NCBI RefSeq assembly: GCF_000616095.1
Contig: NZ_BAMS01000001.1
Span: 744,001 to 808,000 of the forward strand
Direction: 5' to 3'
Source of the DNA: Sneathiella glossodoripedis JCM 23214
GTDB taxonomy: Bacteria > Pseudomonadota > Alphaproteobacteria > Sneathiellales > Sneathiellaceae
DNA length: 64,000 nucleotides
Shown here: piece after piece, positions 28,220 to 37,520 of the stretch
How the letters are laid out: every line of letters begins with the position of its first letter
Numbering within the stretch: the first letter of the stretch is position 1
The notes under the pieces: model-generated
Told to the model about the DNA's origin: nothing
Databases searched by the model: none
The model's input: the letters and a program-made list of their open reading frames with translations, nothing else
Program-made: the position numbers and the translations under genes

Positions 28220-28348
28220 ATGGCCCTCCCCTAAAAAAACGAATGGCAAAGATAATCTAAAGTGGATTTATTGCATAGTCTTGTGCATGTTCATTCTTGC
28301 GCCTATAACTCATGAACGTTTAACCCATGGACGGATCGTTTCTAACCC

Positions 28349-29095
28349 ATGATATTGACTTGCCCATCCTGTTCAACACGATATTCGATTGATGCTGCAT
28401 CCATCGGTCCTGAAGGCCGTTTGGTGAAATGCGCTAAATGTGGTCATAAATGGCGTGAATTTCCGCCTGAGGATCTGCCAAAGCAGGTTCAGGAAGAGCC
28501 GGAGCCGCAGCCCGACGTGGCTGCACCGCAGGCAGGGACGCCCGACTCAGGCGGTGAAGATGCCACGATGAGTATCGAAGCCATGACGAGGGCTTCAAAA
28601 AAGCGTGAAGAGCAGCGAGCAAGGAAAAAGAAAATCCGACGCAGAATTCTGGGTTGGGTGCTGTTTGTTCTTATTCTGGCAGGTATCGGTGTTGGTGGTT
28701 ACTACGGCCGAAATACAGTCGTTCAATTCTGGCCTGCGTCCGCCAAATTGTACCAGAAGATGAAGCTGGATGTGAAAACAGCCAATAAATTGGGGCTGGA
28801 AATACGTGACCTGGAAAACAAATCAGTTTCAGAAAATGGGGTGACTCGTTTAACCGTTTACGGAAAAATTGTGAATATCACTGGAGAGGACCAGCCTGTA
28901 CCACGGATCGGTATTCAATTGGTGGATTCAAATGGCTTACATGTGTATAGCTGGAGCACTTCTGTAGAGCAGACAACTATCCCTGCGTGGGAAACCATCG
29001 AGTTTTCCTCCAGTATGAACCAGCCTCCAGAAGAAGCGAAGCATGTGAAAGCACATCTTATTGCCCCCAAAAAGTTGGGGCAGGAACAGAATTAG
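28349..29095 (+). CDS. Zinc-ribbon (MJ0042) / DUF3426 membrane protein
   Basis: 248 residues. Residues 1-38 are a four-Cys zinc ribbon (TCPSCSTRYS ... VKCAKCGHKW). An acidic/Pro-rich linker follows, then a basic stretch and one membrane helix (ILGWVLFVLILAGIGVGGYYG), then an extracytoplasmic DUF3426 domain (TVYGKIVNITGEDQPVPRI). It sits divergent from ftsE and upstream of hpt, a frequent alphaproteobacterial arrangement. Function not established. Confidence 0.85.
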   Translation: MILTCPSCSTRYSIDAASIGPEGRLVKCAKCGHKWREFPPEDLPKQVQEEPEPQPDVAAPQAGTPDSGGEDATMSIEAMTRASKKREEQRARKKKIRRRILGWVLFVLILAGIGVGGYYGRNTVVQFWPASAKLYQKMKLDVKTANKLGLEIRDLENKSVSENGVTRLTVYGKIVNITGEDQPVPRIGIQLVDSNGLHVYSWSTSVEQTTIPAWETIEFSSSMNQPPEEAKHVKAHLIAPKKLGQEQN

Positions 29096-29134
29096 TTTTA
29101 CGGCTGCCGTTGGGCGCCGAGAGTGGAGAAAGTC

Positions 29135-29674
29135 ATGGCTACTCATGAGCCAAATATCGAAGTCCTGTTTTCAAGTGCGGATATTGAGGCACGCAATCGG
29201 GAACTTGCTGAGCAAATCGAACAGGATATGGGTTCGGATATTCTTGTGATTGCCGTTCTGAAAGGCAGTTTTGTTTTCGCTGCTGATCTGATCCGCGCTT
29301 TGCATCATGCAGGGGTAAAGCCACAGATTGATTTCATGGCGCTGTCCTCATATGGGGACAAGAAAATCAGTAGCGGTACAGTGGTGATTACCCGCGATAT
29401 TATGGATACGGTTAAAGACAGAAAAGTTCTGCTCATTGACGATATACTTGAATCAGGGCGAACCATGGAATTTGCCGCTCGCGAATTACTCGATCGTGGG
29501 GCTTCAATGGTCAAAACATGCCTGATGCTGGACAAGAAGGGCAAGCGGGTTGTGGATTTCGAAGCGGATTTCGTAGGCTTTGATTGTCCGGATCTGTTTG
29601 TGATCGGGTATGGTCTGGATTATGCTCACTATTACCGTGAGTTGCCGTATATCGGGCATATTGTTGGTGACTAA
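29135..29674 (+). CDS. hpt: Hypoxanthine phosphoribosyltransferase
   Basis: Purine salvage enzyme using PRPP. The PRPP-binding motif is VLLIDDILESGRTM near residue 100, and VIAVLKGSFVFAADL is the N-terminal phosphate-binding loop. I start at ATG 29135 (MATHEPNIEV), with GGAGAAAG upstream. The GTG at 29123 lies within that ribosome-site region. Product is 179 residues, typical for the family. It is followed by cpdR. Confidence 0.93.
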   Translation: MATHEPNIEVLFSSADIEARNRELAEQIEQDMGSDILVIAVLKGSFVFAADLIRALHHAGVKPQIDFMALSSYGDKKISSGTVVITRDIMDTVKDRKVLLIDDILESGRTMEFAARELLDRGASMVKTCLMLDKKGKRVVDFEADFVGFDCPDLFVIGYGLDYAHYYRELPYIGHIVGD

Positions 29675-29691
29675 GGGGAAGCCGGGGGGAA

Positions 29692-30102
29692 ATGGCACGA
29701 ATTCTAGTTGCAGAAGATGAAGCCTCATTAAGGGAATTTGTTCAGCGAGCACTCGTTCATCATGGACATGATGTCACTGCAGTCCGTGATGGAGCCGAGG
29801 CACTTCATCTACTGCAGGGTGAAGAAGAGTTTGATCTTTTGTTGACTGATATTGTGATGCCCGTCATGGATGGAATAGCCTTATCCCTTAAAGTCGCTAA
29901 AGAATTGCCAGAGCTCAGGATTTTGCTCATGACGGGATATGCTGCTGAACGACAGCGCGCTTATAACCTAGATGATTTAATCTATGATGTGGTTGCAAAG
30001 CCATTTACTCTGACTGAAATTTGCGACAAAGTAGAAGATGCACTGCGGTCGGTTAAATCGTCGACTGCTCCTGCAACAACAAAAGATCAAGGGTTGAGCT
30101 AA
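29692..30102 (+). CDS. cpdR: CpdR-like single-domain response regulator
   Basis: 136 residues: a receiver domain only, with the acidic pocket AEDE (residues 7-10), phosphoacceptor Asp53 (LLLTDIVMPVMDG), Thr in LLMTGYAAE and Lys in VVAKPFTL. In Caulobacter and relatives CpdR, in its unphosphorylated form, controls ClpXP localisation and proteolysis in the cell cycle. Position next to hpt supports the assignment. Confidence 0.87.
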   Translation: MARILVAEDEASLREFVQRALVHHGHDVTAVRDGAEALHLLQGEEEFDLLLTDIVMPVMDGIALSLKVAKELPELRILLMTGYAAERQRAYNLDDLIYDVVAKPFTLTEICDKVEDALRSVKSSTAPATTKDQGLS

Positions 30103-30177
30103 CGTCAAGCACCTGCTTGTTGACCCTGATTAAATAAGAAAAAGCGTGTAAAGCGCCTTAAAAAAAGGATTTAATTA

Positions 30178-31344
30178 ATGTCAATAAATGGCAAAGCCTA
30201 TATTGCCGGAGCTTTCGAGCATCCAGTAAGAAATGCTGTGGATAAATCCCTTGCCCAGTTGCACGCTGAATGTGCAAAAGGGGCACTTGAGGATGCAGGT
30301 CTGACCAAAGATGATGTCGATGGGTATTTTTGTGCCGGTGATGCACCGGGGCTGGGTCCACTGGCATTAGCAGATTATATGGGACTGAAATTGCGCCATG
30401 TGGATAGCACGGAAACAGGTGGCTCTTCCTATCTTGTGCATGTGGCGCACGCCGCCGAAGCAATAGCGCTTGGTAAATGTAGTGTGGCCCTCATTACCCT
30501 TGCAGGGCGTCCAAAAGCGGAAGGGATGGCAACAGGAACCGCCCCGCGTGATTATGGGGCGTCTCCTGATGTTGCCTTCGAACTTCCTTACGCTCCAGTT
30601 ATTACCAACATGTATGGTATGTGCGCCATGCGGCACATGCATGAGTTTGGAACAACCAGCGAGCAGTTGGCCTGGATCAAGGTGGCGGCTTCCCATCATG
30701 CGCAGCATAATCCAAATGCCGTGCTGAAAAATGTAGTGACAGTTGAAGATGTGGTAAATTCACCAATTATTGCGGACCCTCTGCATCGTCTTGACTGTTG
30801 CGTTATTAGCGATGGTGGTGGTGCACTGGTTGTTGTGTCTCCGGAAATTGCAAAAAGTCTAAAACGGCCTCTCGTAAAAGTTAAAGGGGCTGGCGAAGCG
30901 CCTAAACATCAAATGGGTGGGCGTGTCGACCTGACTTATTCTGGTGCAGCATTTAGCGGGCCAGCGGCATTTGAGGAAGCTGGTGTTAAGCCTTCTGACA
31001 TTAAATATGCGTCCATTTACGACAGTTTTACCATTACGGTCCTGATGCAAATCGAAGACCTTGGGTTCTGCGCAAAAGGGGAGGGCGGTAATTTTGTATC
31101 AGATGGAAACCTGATCTCGGGCGTGGGCAAGTTGCCGTTCAATACTGATGGCGGCGGACTTTGCAACAATCATCCCGCCAACCGCGGTGGTATGACCAAA
31201 GTTATCGAAGCCGTGCGACAGTTGCGTGGTGAAGCACACCCTGCGGTTCAGGTTGAGAATTGTGATTTGGCTTTGGCGCATGGAACAGGCGGGTCACTGG
31301 GGACACGTCATGGCAGTGCAACTTTGATTTTGGAAAGGGAATAA
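30178..31344 (+). CDS. SCP-x-type thiolase-like protein lacking the nucleophilic Cys
   Basis: 388 residues with a thiolase fold of the lipid-transfer/SCP-x branch. Where thiolases have Asn-Cys-Ala-x-Gly, this protein reads DSTETGGSSYL, so the acylated Cys is absent. The His region (LCNNHPANRGGM) is kept, and the C-terminal Cys motif is replaced by AHGTGGSLGTRHG. With the DUF35 partner 2 bp downstream it resembles thiolase-fold aldolase/DUF35 pairs such as Ltp2-type systems. It is probably not an ordinary acetyl-CoA acetyltransferase. Substrate unknown. Confidence 0.75.
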   Translation: MSINGKAYIAGAFEHPVRNAVDKSLAQLHAECAKGALEDAGLTKDDVDGYFCAGDAPGLGPLALADYMGLKLRHVDSTETGGSSYLVHVAHAAEAIALGKCSVALITLAGRPKAEGMATGTAPRDYGASPDVAFELPYAPVITNMYGMCAMRHMHEFGTTSEQLAWIKVAASHHAQHNPNAVLKNVVTVEDVVNSPIIADPLHRLDCCVISDGGGALVVVSPEIAKSLKRPLVKVKGAGEAPKHQMGGRVDLTYSGAAFSGPAAFEEAGVKPSDIKYASIYDSFTITVLMQIEDLGFCAKGEGGNFVSDGNLISGVGKLPFNTDGGGLCNNHPANRGGMTKVIEAVRQLRGEAHPAVQVENCDLALAHGTGGSLGTRHGSATLILERE

Positions 31345-31346
31345 AA

Positions 31347-31742
31347 ATGACAGAACAAAAAATCTTCCCCGCGCCGTCAGTTGATCCGGAAACCAAGGAG
31401 TTCTGGGCCGCAACGAACGAGAATAAATTGCTGGTCAGATATTGTAACTCCTGTGAAAGCTATCACCATTACCCGCGAACCATTTGTCCTCACTGCGGTA
31501 GTGATGATACGAGCTACAAGCAGGCATCTGGTACAGGAACAATTTATTCCTATAGTGTCATGCGCCGGGCGAAAGAACCTTATGCGATTGCATATGTGAC
31601 GTTGGATGGGATGGGTATTTCCATGATGACCAACATAATAGATTGCGATTTTGATGCGCTGGAAATTGGTCAGTCCGTGAAATTGAAATTTTCGCCCACT
31701 ACCAGCGATGATGTTCGTTTACCAACATTTACACCCGCTTGA
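31347..31742 (+). CDS. DUF35 OB-fold protein with rubredoxin-like zinc ribbon
   Basis: 131 residues. The N-terminal zinc ribbon has ligands CNSC and CPHC (residues 33-52), followed by an OB-fold (GTGTIYSYSVMRRAKEPYAIAYVTLDG). DUF35 proteins commonly pair with thiolase-like enzymes and bind or present acyl-CoA. The ATG is 2 bp after the thiolase-like gene, implying a stoichiometric complex. Confidence 0.85.
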   Translation: MTEQKIFPAPSVDPETKEFWAATNENKLLVRYCNSCESYHHYPRTICPHCGSDDTSYKQASGTGTIYSYSVMRRAKEPYAIAYVTLDGMGISMMTNIIDCDFDALEIGQSVKLKFSPTTSDDVRLPTFTPA

Positions 31743-31756
31743 TACAATGACGAACT

Positions 31757-31791
31757 GATTTGCGAAAGCAATTGAAAAGCTTTCGCAAATC
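31757..31791 (+). terminator. Perfect 13-bp stem-loop after the DUF35 gene
   Basis: GATTTGCGAAAGC and GCTTTCGCAAATC pair perfectly across a 9-nt loop, 14 bp past the DUF35 stop. No T run follows, so it is an incomplete intrinsic terminator or a 3' stabilising element. The remaining ~250 bp up to livH shows no gene. Confidence 0.5.
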
Positions 31792-32039
31792 GGATGATTG
31801 CTCAACTGTTTCCGTTTTGTGAAATTTCCACACCTTTTTTCGGTAATATTTAAACTAATCTTGCTTTGTTGCGGGTGAAATGTGCCTATGGTCACAACTC
31901 GCTTGCTTCTGGGCAAAAATGTGGCATACGCTATGGATAAAATTTTACCCTTATAAAATGGGGCGCGAAGTCGCGGAGGGAAACCGACGGCTTCAAAAAT
32001 GGAATATGTGGCATCAATTAGGACAGGGAGAGGTGCCTT

Positions 32040-32975
32040 ATGGAGTATTTTCTGCAGCAGTTGATCAATGGGATCACGCTGGGTTCGATCTATGGTCTTA
32101 TCGCCATCGGCTATACGATGGTTTATGGGATTATTGGAATGATCAATTTCGCCCACGGTGATATTTTCATGGTGGGCTCGTTTATTGCACTGATTGTTAT
32201 TACGGCACTTGGCATTACGGTAGCCTCAGGGGCCGGAGTTATAATCGCGGCACTTATTCTCGTACTAATATGTGCCATGTTAATTTCTTCAGCCTATGGC
32301 TGGACTTTGGAACGGCTTGCTTACAGGCCACTTCGCGGATCATTCCGTCTGGCTCCGTTGATTACAGCAATCGGTGTTTCGATAGTTCTTCAAAACTACA
32401 TTCAGATTGCTCAGGGTGCACGTGTTAAACCTCTGCAGCCCATCATTACTGGTGGCCATACGATTATGAAACGTGTGGATGAAGCTGGCGAGTTTGTTGT
32501 TCAGATTTCCAATATTCAAATATTGATAATCGTGACCACGCTCGTTCTGATGGGAATTTTTTCACTTATCATTGCGAAGACGTCACTTGGCCGCGCGCAA
32601 CGTGCCTGTGAGCAGGACCGTAAAATGGCATCCCTGTTAGGCATCAACGTTGACAGAACCATCTCAACAACCTTTGTGATGGGCGCAGCTCTGGCTGCTG
32701 TGGCGGGGCTTATGTTCCTGCTTTACTATGGCGTAATTGATTTCTTTATCGGGTTTGTCGCTGGTGTTAAAGCGTTTACTGCAGCGGTTCTCGGCGGGAT
32801 TGGGTCTTTGCCAGGAGCTATGCTGGGTGGGCTGGTCATCGGGTTGATTGAAACTTTCTGGTCGGCTTATTTCTCTGTTGAATACAAGGATGTTGCAGCG
32901 TTTGCCATGCTTGCAATCGTGTTGATTTTTCTGCCTCAGGGATTACTCGGCAAGCCGGAGGTTGAAAAAGTATAA
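32040..32975 (+). CDS. livH: Branched-chain amino-acid ABC transporter permease LivH
   Basis: 311 residues, inner-membrane permease with about eight helices, beginning MEYFLQQLINGITLGSIYGLIAIGYTMVYGIIGMINFAHG as LivH proteins do. GGGAGAGG lies a few nt before the ATG. It overlaps livM by 1 bp (TAATG). First gene of a high-affinity branched-chain amino-acid or amide uptake operon whose binding protein gene is at the 3' end. Confidence 0.93.
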   Translation: MEYFLQQLINGITLGSIYGLIAIGYTMVYGIIGMINFAHGDIFMVGSFIALIVITALGITVASGAGVIIAALILVLICAMLISSAYGWTLERLAYRPLRGSFRLAPLITAIGVSIVLQNYIQIAQGARVKPLQPIITGGHTIMKRVDEAGEFVVQISNIQILIIVTTLVLMGIFSLIIAKTSLGRAQRACEQDRKMASLLGINVDRTISTTFVMGAALAAVAGLMFLLYYGVIDFFIGFVAGVKAFTAAVLGGIGSLPGAMLGGLVIGLIETFWSAYFSVEYKDVAAFAMLAIVLIFLPQGLLGKPEVEKV

Positions 32976-34303
32976 TGAGCAGTCAAGTCTCTTCAGGGGC
33001 GGGCCTTTCTCCCGCAATGATGGCCAAGGATCTGCTCGTAGCCGGTATTCTTGCAGCAGCTATTTTTGGCACAACTCTTGGATTTAAAACCGAAACGGCT
33101 GTTGGCGGTCTTTCGCTTGAATACAAGATGGGCCTGGCGGCATCTTCAATTGCCATTGTGGTAGTTGGGCGTTTGCTATTGTGGTTGACCCTATGGCGTA
33201 AGGGCCCGGGGACAGGCAGTGCAAGTTCTGTCGCTGATTCCGTATTTAACGGGGTTGTCAGCCTGTTTGAAGGCCGGACAAAAATTCTGGGTATTGCGGC
33301 ATTGCTGTTTGCGCTTGTTTTTCCGTTCCTGCCCTTCGCTGACAGATATTGGATTGATCTGGCAATTCTGATCCTCACTTACATTATGTTGGGTTGGGGT
33401 TTGAATATCGTTGTGGGGCTTGCCGGGCTTCTGGACCTTGGATACGTGGCCTTTTATGCAATCGGGGCCTATTCTTACGCACTGCTGGCGCATTATTTTG
33501 GCTTTTCTTTTTGGATGTGTTTACCGTTGGCGGGTATTCTCGCTGCGTTTTGGGGGATAATTCTGGGGTTCCCTGTTCTGCGTCTGCGCGGAGATTATCT
33601 TGCAATCGTAACACTTGCGTTTGGTGAAATTATCCGTGTTGTCCTGCTCAACTGGTATCAGTTTACGGGTGGCCCGGATGGGTTGTCTGGTATTCCGCGT
33701 CCAACCTTTTTCGGTCTTCCCTTCAAGCGGGGAGAGGGGAATTTTGCGGATGTGTTCGGGCTGGATTATTCATCAATACACCGAATAATATTCCTCTATT
33801 TCCTTATTCTCGCACTTGCACTTTTGACAAATTTTGTGACGAACCGGTTGCGCAGATTGCCTATCGGCCGAGCTTGGGAAGCTTTGCGTGAAGACGAGAT
33901 TGCGTGCCGTTCACTTGGCCTGAATACAACCATGGTAAAGTTGTCCGCATTTGCAATCGGAGCCATGTTCGCAGGTTTTGCCGGCTCTTTCTTTGCAACG
34001 CGTCAGGGCTTTATTTCTCCAGAAAGTTTTACCTTTATCGAGTCAGCTCTGATCCTTGCGATTGTGGTGTTGGGGGGCATGGGATCACAAGTGGGTGTGG
34101 TCATCGCCTCCATTGCATTGATCGGCGGATTTGAGTTTTTCCGTGAAGCTGAACAATTCAGAATGCTCATCTTTGGTCTGGCTATGGTCGTGATCATGGT
34201 CTGGAAGCCGCGTGGTCTTGTCTCCACTCGTATACCTTCCATCTTCCTGAAAGAGAAAAAGGCCGTGTCCTCAGACATGGTTGCACAAGGGGAGGGACAC
34301 TGA
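32975..34303 (+). CDS. livM: Branched-chain amino-acid ABC transporter permease LivM
   Basis: 442 residues. The C-terminal ~300 residues are the LivM permease domain (GLNIVVGLAGLLDLGYVAFYAIGAYSYALLA; GDYLAIVTLAFGEIIRV). About 120 N-terminal residues with extra hydrophobic segments precede it, making this longer than E. coli-type LivM; such long versions are common in alphaproteobacteria. It starts in the livH stop. Confidence 0.92.
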   Translation: MSSQVSSGAGLSPAMMAKDLLVAGILAAAIFGTTLGFKTETAVGGLSLEYKMGLAASSIAIVVVGRLLLWLTLWRKGPGTGSASSVADSVFNGVVSLFEGRTKILGIAALLFALVFPFLPFADRYWIDLAILILTYIMLGWGLNIVVGLAGLLDLGYVAFYAIGAYSYALLAHYFGFSFWMCLPLAGILAAFWGIILGFPVLRLRGDYLAIVTLAFGEIIRVVLLNWYQFTGGPDGLSGIPRPTFFGLPFKRGEGNFADVFGLDYSSIHRIIFLYFLILALALLTNFVTNRLRRLPIGRAWEALREDEIACRSLGLNTTMVKLSAFAIGAMFAGFAGSFFATRQGFISPESFTFIESALILAIVVLGGMGSQVGVVIASIALIGGFEFFREAEQFRMLIFGLAMVVIMVWKPRGLVSTRIPSIFLKEKKAVSSDMVAQGEGH

Positions 34304-34304
34304 C

Positions 34305-35174
34305 ATGGCAAAATGGGATGAAAATGTTCTGCTGTCAGTAGAACACCTGAGTATGCGTTTTGGCGGCCTGCTGGCTGTAAACGATTTGTCCTTTAACGTT
34401 GGACGGGGCGACATTACGGCGCTAATCGGACCAAACGGAGCTGGGAAAACAACAGTTTTTAACTGCATTACAGGTTTTTATAAGCCAACAGAGGGAATGA
34501 TCACGGCTCGTCATGAGGATGGTCAGACTTTCCTGTTGGAGCGTATGGATGATTTTAAAATTCCAAAACGGGCCAAGGTTGCGAGAACATTTCAAAATAT
34601 TCGTCTCTTTGGTGGGATGACGGTTCTGGAAAATCTGATGGTCGCGCAACATAATCCGTTAATGATAGCATCCAATTTCACTATCGGTGGAATTTTGGGA
34701 TTGTCTGGCTTTAAAAAGGCGGAAAATGAGGCAGTCGAGCTCGCTAAATATTGGATGGATAAAGCAGGACTAACCTATCGCGCAGATGATGCCGCCGCTG
34801 ATTTGCCATATGGTGAGCAACGCAAGCTGGAAATCGCGCGGGCGATGTGTACGCGTCCAAAACTACTGTGTCTGGATGAGCCGGCGGCCGGTTTGAACCC
34901 TCGCGAATCCGAAGAACTCAACAGTCTATTGCTGTTTATTCGCGAAAAGGAAAATACAGGTATCCTGCTTATCGAACACGATATGAACGTGGTGATGGAA
35001 ATTTCCGACCATGTGGTGGTTCTGGATTATGGCGTAAAAATTTCTGACGGCACTCCGGATGAAGTGAAAAATGATCCGAAAGTGATTGCTGCCTATCTGG
35101 GTGTGGATGACGATGAAGTTGACGAAGTTGAACACCAGATTGAACAAACAGCTGGTTCACAGGAGGGGGCATAA
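34305..35174 (+). CDS. livG: Branched-chain amino-acid ABC transporter ATPase LivG
   Basis: 289 residues. Walker A is IGPNGAGKTT, signature LPYGEQRKLEIARA and Walker B LLCLDEPAAGLNPRE, followed by the switch His in LIEHDMNVVM. It starts at ATG 34305 directly after the livM stop, with GGGGAGGG upstream. The C-terminus is extended and acidic (VDDDEVDEVEHQIEQ). Confidence 0.93.
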   Translation: MAKWDENVLLSVEHLSMRFGGLLAVNDLSFNVGRGDITALIGPNGAGKTTVFNCITGFYKPTEGMITARHEDGQTFLLERMDDFKIPKRAKVARTFQNIRLFGGMTVLENLMVAQHNPLMIASNFTIGGILGLSGFKKAENEAVELAKYWMDKAGLTYRADDAAADLPYGEQRKLEIARAMCTRPKLLCLDEPAAGLNPRESEELNSLLLFIREKENTGILLIEHDMNVVMEISDHVVVLDYGVKISDGTPDEVKNDPKVIAAYLGVDDDEVDEVEHQIEQTAGSQEGA

Positions 35175-35176
35175 TC

Positions 35177-35906
35177 ATGGCTGATACACCACTTCTGCAG
35201 ATTAAAAATGTTGAAACTTTTTTATGGCAAAATTCAAGCTTTGCGGGGCGTGAGCCTTGATGTTTATGAAGGGGAAATTGTAACCCTTATTGGCGCTAAC
35301 GGTGCGGGAAAGTCCACACTGATGATGACGATTTGCGGTGATCCTCGAGCCTCAAGTGGTCAAATCATTTATAAGGGTGAGGATATCACCCATGTGCCGA
35401 CCCATGAAATCATGCGCCGTGATATTGCTCAGTCACCAGAAGGTCGGCGGATATTTCCGCGTATGACGGTTCAGGAAAACCTTCTCATGGGGGCCGCGGT
35501 TACAGATCAAACCCATCTAGAAGAAGATTTTGCGCGTGTGTTTGAGCTTTTCCCTCGTCTTAAGGAACGTCGGGAGCAGCGCGGGGGGACTTTGTCTGGA
35601 GGGGAGCAGCAAATGCTTGCCATCGGCCGCGCGCTGATGGCGCGACCTAAACTTCTGCTACTTGATGAACCGTCTTTGGGGTTGGCACCACTTGTCGTTA
35701 AGCAGATTTTTGACGTCATCAAGGAACTTAATGAAAAGGAAGGGCTAACCGTATTTCTAGTGGAACAAAACGCCTATCATGCCTTGAAACTGGCTCATAA
35801 GGGGCATGTAGTCGTGAACGGTGCCATTACCATGAGCGGAACTGGCAAAGAGTTGCTCGCCAAAGAAGAAGTTCGGGCTGCATATCTTGAAGGAGGAGCG
35901 CACTAA
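35177..35906 (+). CDS. livF: Branched-chain amino-acid ABC transporter ATPase LivF (frameshifted near start)
   Basis: Starts MADTPLLQIKNVETF at ATG 35177, 3 bp after livG. A T6 run at 35218-35223 then throws the frame. With T5 it reads NVETFYGKIQALRGVSLDVYEGEIVTLIG, the normal LivF N-terminus. The rest is intact: Walker A IGANGAGKST, signature LSGGEQQMLAIGRA, Walker B LLLLDEPSLGLAP. An alternative start at 35208 gives a product missing about ten residues, but the upstream peptide is family-like, so an extra T is the simpler reading. Confidence 0.9.
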
Positions 35907-36253
35907 TGGGAATTCTTTGGGAAAACAGTGCTGCTGCATTTTTTATTTTTACGGTGTTGATTGCTGGTGGCGCAGCCTTCATGTCTGGCAAGGCGTTGGC
36001 TTCACAATGGCGTTCAATCTGGCATCCAATTCGCTACATGCTGTTGCTTGGACTTGCGGATCGGTTCTTTCATTATGCACTGTTTGATGGAACTTTGCTT
36101 TCACTGCACTATTATATAGTGGATACAGCAGTGTTAATCGCTATTGCACTCCTTTCCTATCGCTTGAAGCGAGTGCAGCAGATGGTTTCTCAATATCCCT
36201 GGCTTTATGTCAAAAAGGGGCCTTTTGCTTGGGGAGAGAAGCAGCCGTCTTAA
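35906..36253 (+). CDS. DUF6867-type small membrane protein of the liv operon
   Basis: 115 residues with three to four hydrophobic segments (AAAFFIFTVLIAGGAAFMSG; YMLLLGLADRFFHYALF; DTAVLIAIALLSY). Its ATG overlaps the livF stop (TAATG) and it precedes the binding-protein gene. This small protein recurs between livF and livJ in alphaproteobacterial operons, suggesting an accessory role in the transporter. No function is known to me. Confidence 0.75.
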   Translation: MGILWENSAAAFFIFTVLIAGGAAFMSGKALASQWRSIWHPIRYMLLLGLADRFFHYALFDGTLLSLHYYIVDTAVLIAIALLSYRLKRVQQMVSQYPWLYVKKGPFAWGEKQPS

Positions 36254-36373
36254 TATCTGCACAATATACAGGTATTATTTGTAAAAATACTCTTTGCAAA
36301 TCAGTGATTTTAAGACAATCATCGCATTAGAGTGGTTTTGGAAGATTTACTAAAAACTAGGGAGACAAGTTAA

Positions 36374-37471
36374 ATGAAAAAACTTCTATTAGCTGCGACC
36401 GTATTATCCGCAGGCATGCTGGCATCAGCCAGTGCATGGGCTGATATTCAGATCGCGACAGCAGGCCCAATGACAGGTCAATATGCAAGCTTTGGTCAGC
36501 AGATGAAAGCTGGTGCAGAGCAGGCAGTTGCTGATATCAATGCTGCAGGCGGAATTAACGGTGAAAAACTGGTTTTGACAGTCGGCGACGATGCTTGTGA
36601 TCCGAAACAGGCTGTTGCGGTTGCCAACCAGATGGTTTCCAAAGGCGTTGTTTTCATGGCAGGCCATTTCTGCTCAGGATCTTCAATTCCAGCGTCAAAA
36701 GTGTATGAAGAAGAAGGTATCATTCAGATCTCACCTGCTTCTACAAACCCAAAACTGACAGACGAAGGTGGTCCGAATGTTTATCGTGTCTGCGGTCGTG
36801 ACGATCAGCAGGGTCAGGTAGCTGGAAAGCTGTTGGCGACAGAATATAAAGGCAAAAACATTGCCATCCTGCACGATAAAACAGCTTACGGTAAAGGTCT
36901 TGCAGACCAGACAAAAGCTGCCATGGAGAAAATGGGCGGTGCGCCAGCAATGTATGAAGCTTACACCGCTGGTGAGAAAGACTACACAGCACTTGTTTCT
37001 AAAATGAAACAGAGCAACATTGATGTCGCTTATGTTGGTGGTTACCACACAGAAGCTGGTCTGATTGTTCGTCAAATGCGCGATCAGGGCATGAAAACTC
37101 AGCTGGTTTCCGGTGATGCGCTGGTGTCTGCTGAATACTGGTCAATTACAGGTGATACTGGTGCAGGTACATTGTTCTCCTTCTCACCAGATCCACGTAA
37201 AAATCCCGCTGCCTCAAAACAGGTTGCTGCATTTAAAGCTAAAGGTGTAGATCCGGAAGGATATGTTCTCTACACTTACGCCGCTGTGCAAGCATGGGCA
37301 CAGGCTGCAAAAGCTGCAGGTACAGCGGATCCAGAAAAAGTTATGGCTAAGTTGAACAGCATGAAATTTGATACCGTTCTTGGTAATCTGTCATTCGATG
37401 AAAAAGGTGACGTTACATTGCCAGGTTATGTTTGGTACGAATGGAAAAATGGTACATATGACTACCGTTAA
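36374..37471 (+). CDS. livJ: Branched-chain amino-acid ABC transporter substrate-binding protein
   Basis: 365 residues. The signal peptide MKKLLLAATVLSAGMLASASAWA is followed by a LivJ-type bilobed binding domain (IQIATAGPMTGQYASFGQQMKAGAEQAVADINAAGGINGEKL; FMAGHFCSGSSIPAS; ALVSKMKQSNIDVAYVGGYHTEAG). GGGAGA precedes the ATG. It lies 120 bp after DUF6867 and ends at a strong terminator, so it may also be transcribed from its own promoter. Ligand could be Leu/Ile/Val or a related amide. Confidence 0.92.
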   Translation: MKKLLLAATVLSAGMLASASAWADIQIATAGPMTGQYASFGQQMKAGAEQAVADINAAGGINGEKLVLTVGDDACDPKQAVAVANQMVSKGVVFMAGHFCSGSSIPASKVYEEEGIIQISPASTNPKLTDEGGPNVYRVCGRDDQQGQVAGKLLATEYKGKNIAILHDKTAYGKGLADQTKAAMEKMGGAPAMYEAYTAGEKDYTALVSKMKQSNIDVAYVGGYHTEAGLIVRQMRDQGMKTQLVSGDALVSAEYWSITGDTGAGTLFSFSPDPRKNPAASKQVAAFKAKGVDPEGYVLYTYAAVQAWAQAAKAAGTADPEKVMAKLNSMKFDTVLGNLSFDEKGDVTLPGYVWYEWKNGTYDYR

Positions 37472-37487
37472 GTTGCCATAGCGACAG

Positions 37488-37519
37488 AAAACCCCGCGAT
37501 GTCGTCGCGGGGTTTTTTT
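37488..37519 (+). terminator. Rho-independent terminator after livJ
   Basis: AACCCCGCGA (37490-37499) and TCGCGGGGTT (37505-37514) form a GC-rich 10-bp stem with a 5-nt loop, followed by T7. It closes the liv operon. Confidence 0.9.
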
Positions 37520-37520
37520 A

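Noticed and set aside
30103-30177. Terminator between cpdR and the thiolase-like gene
   Set aside because: CAAGCA-CC-TGCTTG is too short, its 2-nt loop is too tight, and no T run follows.
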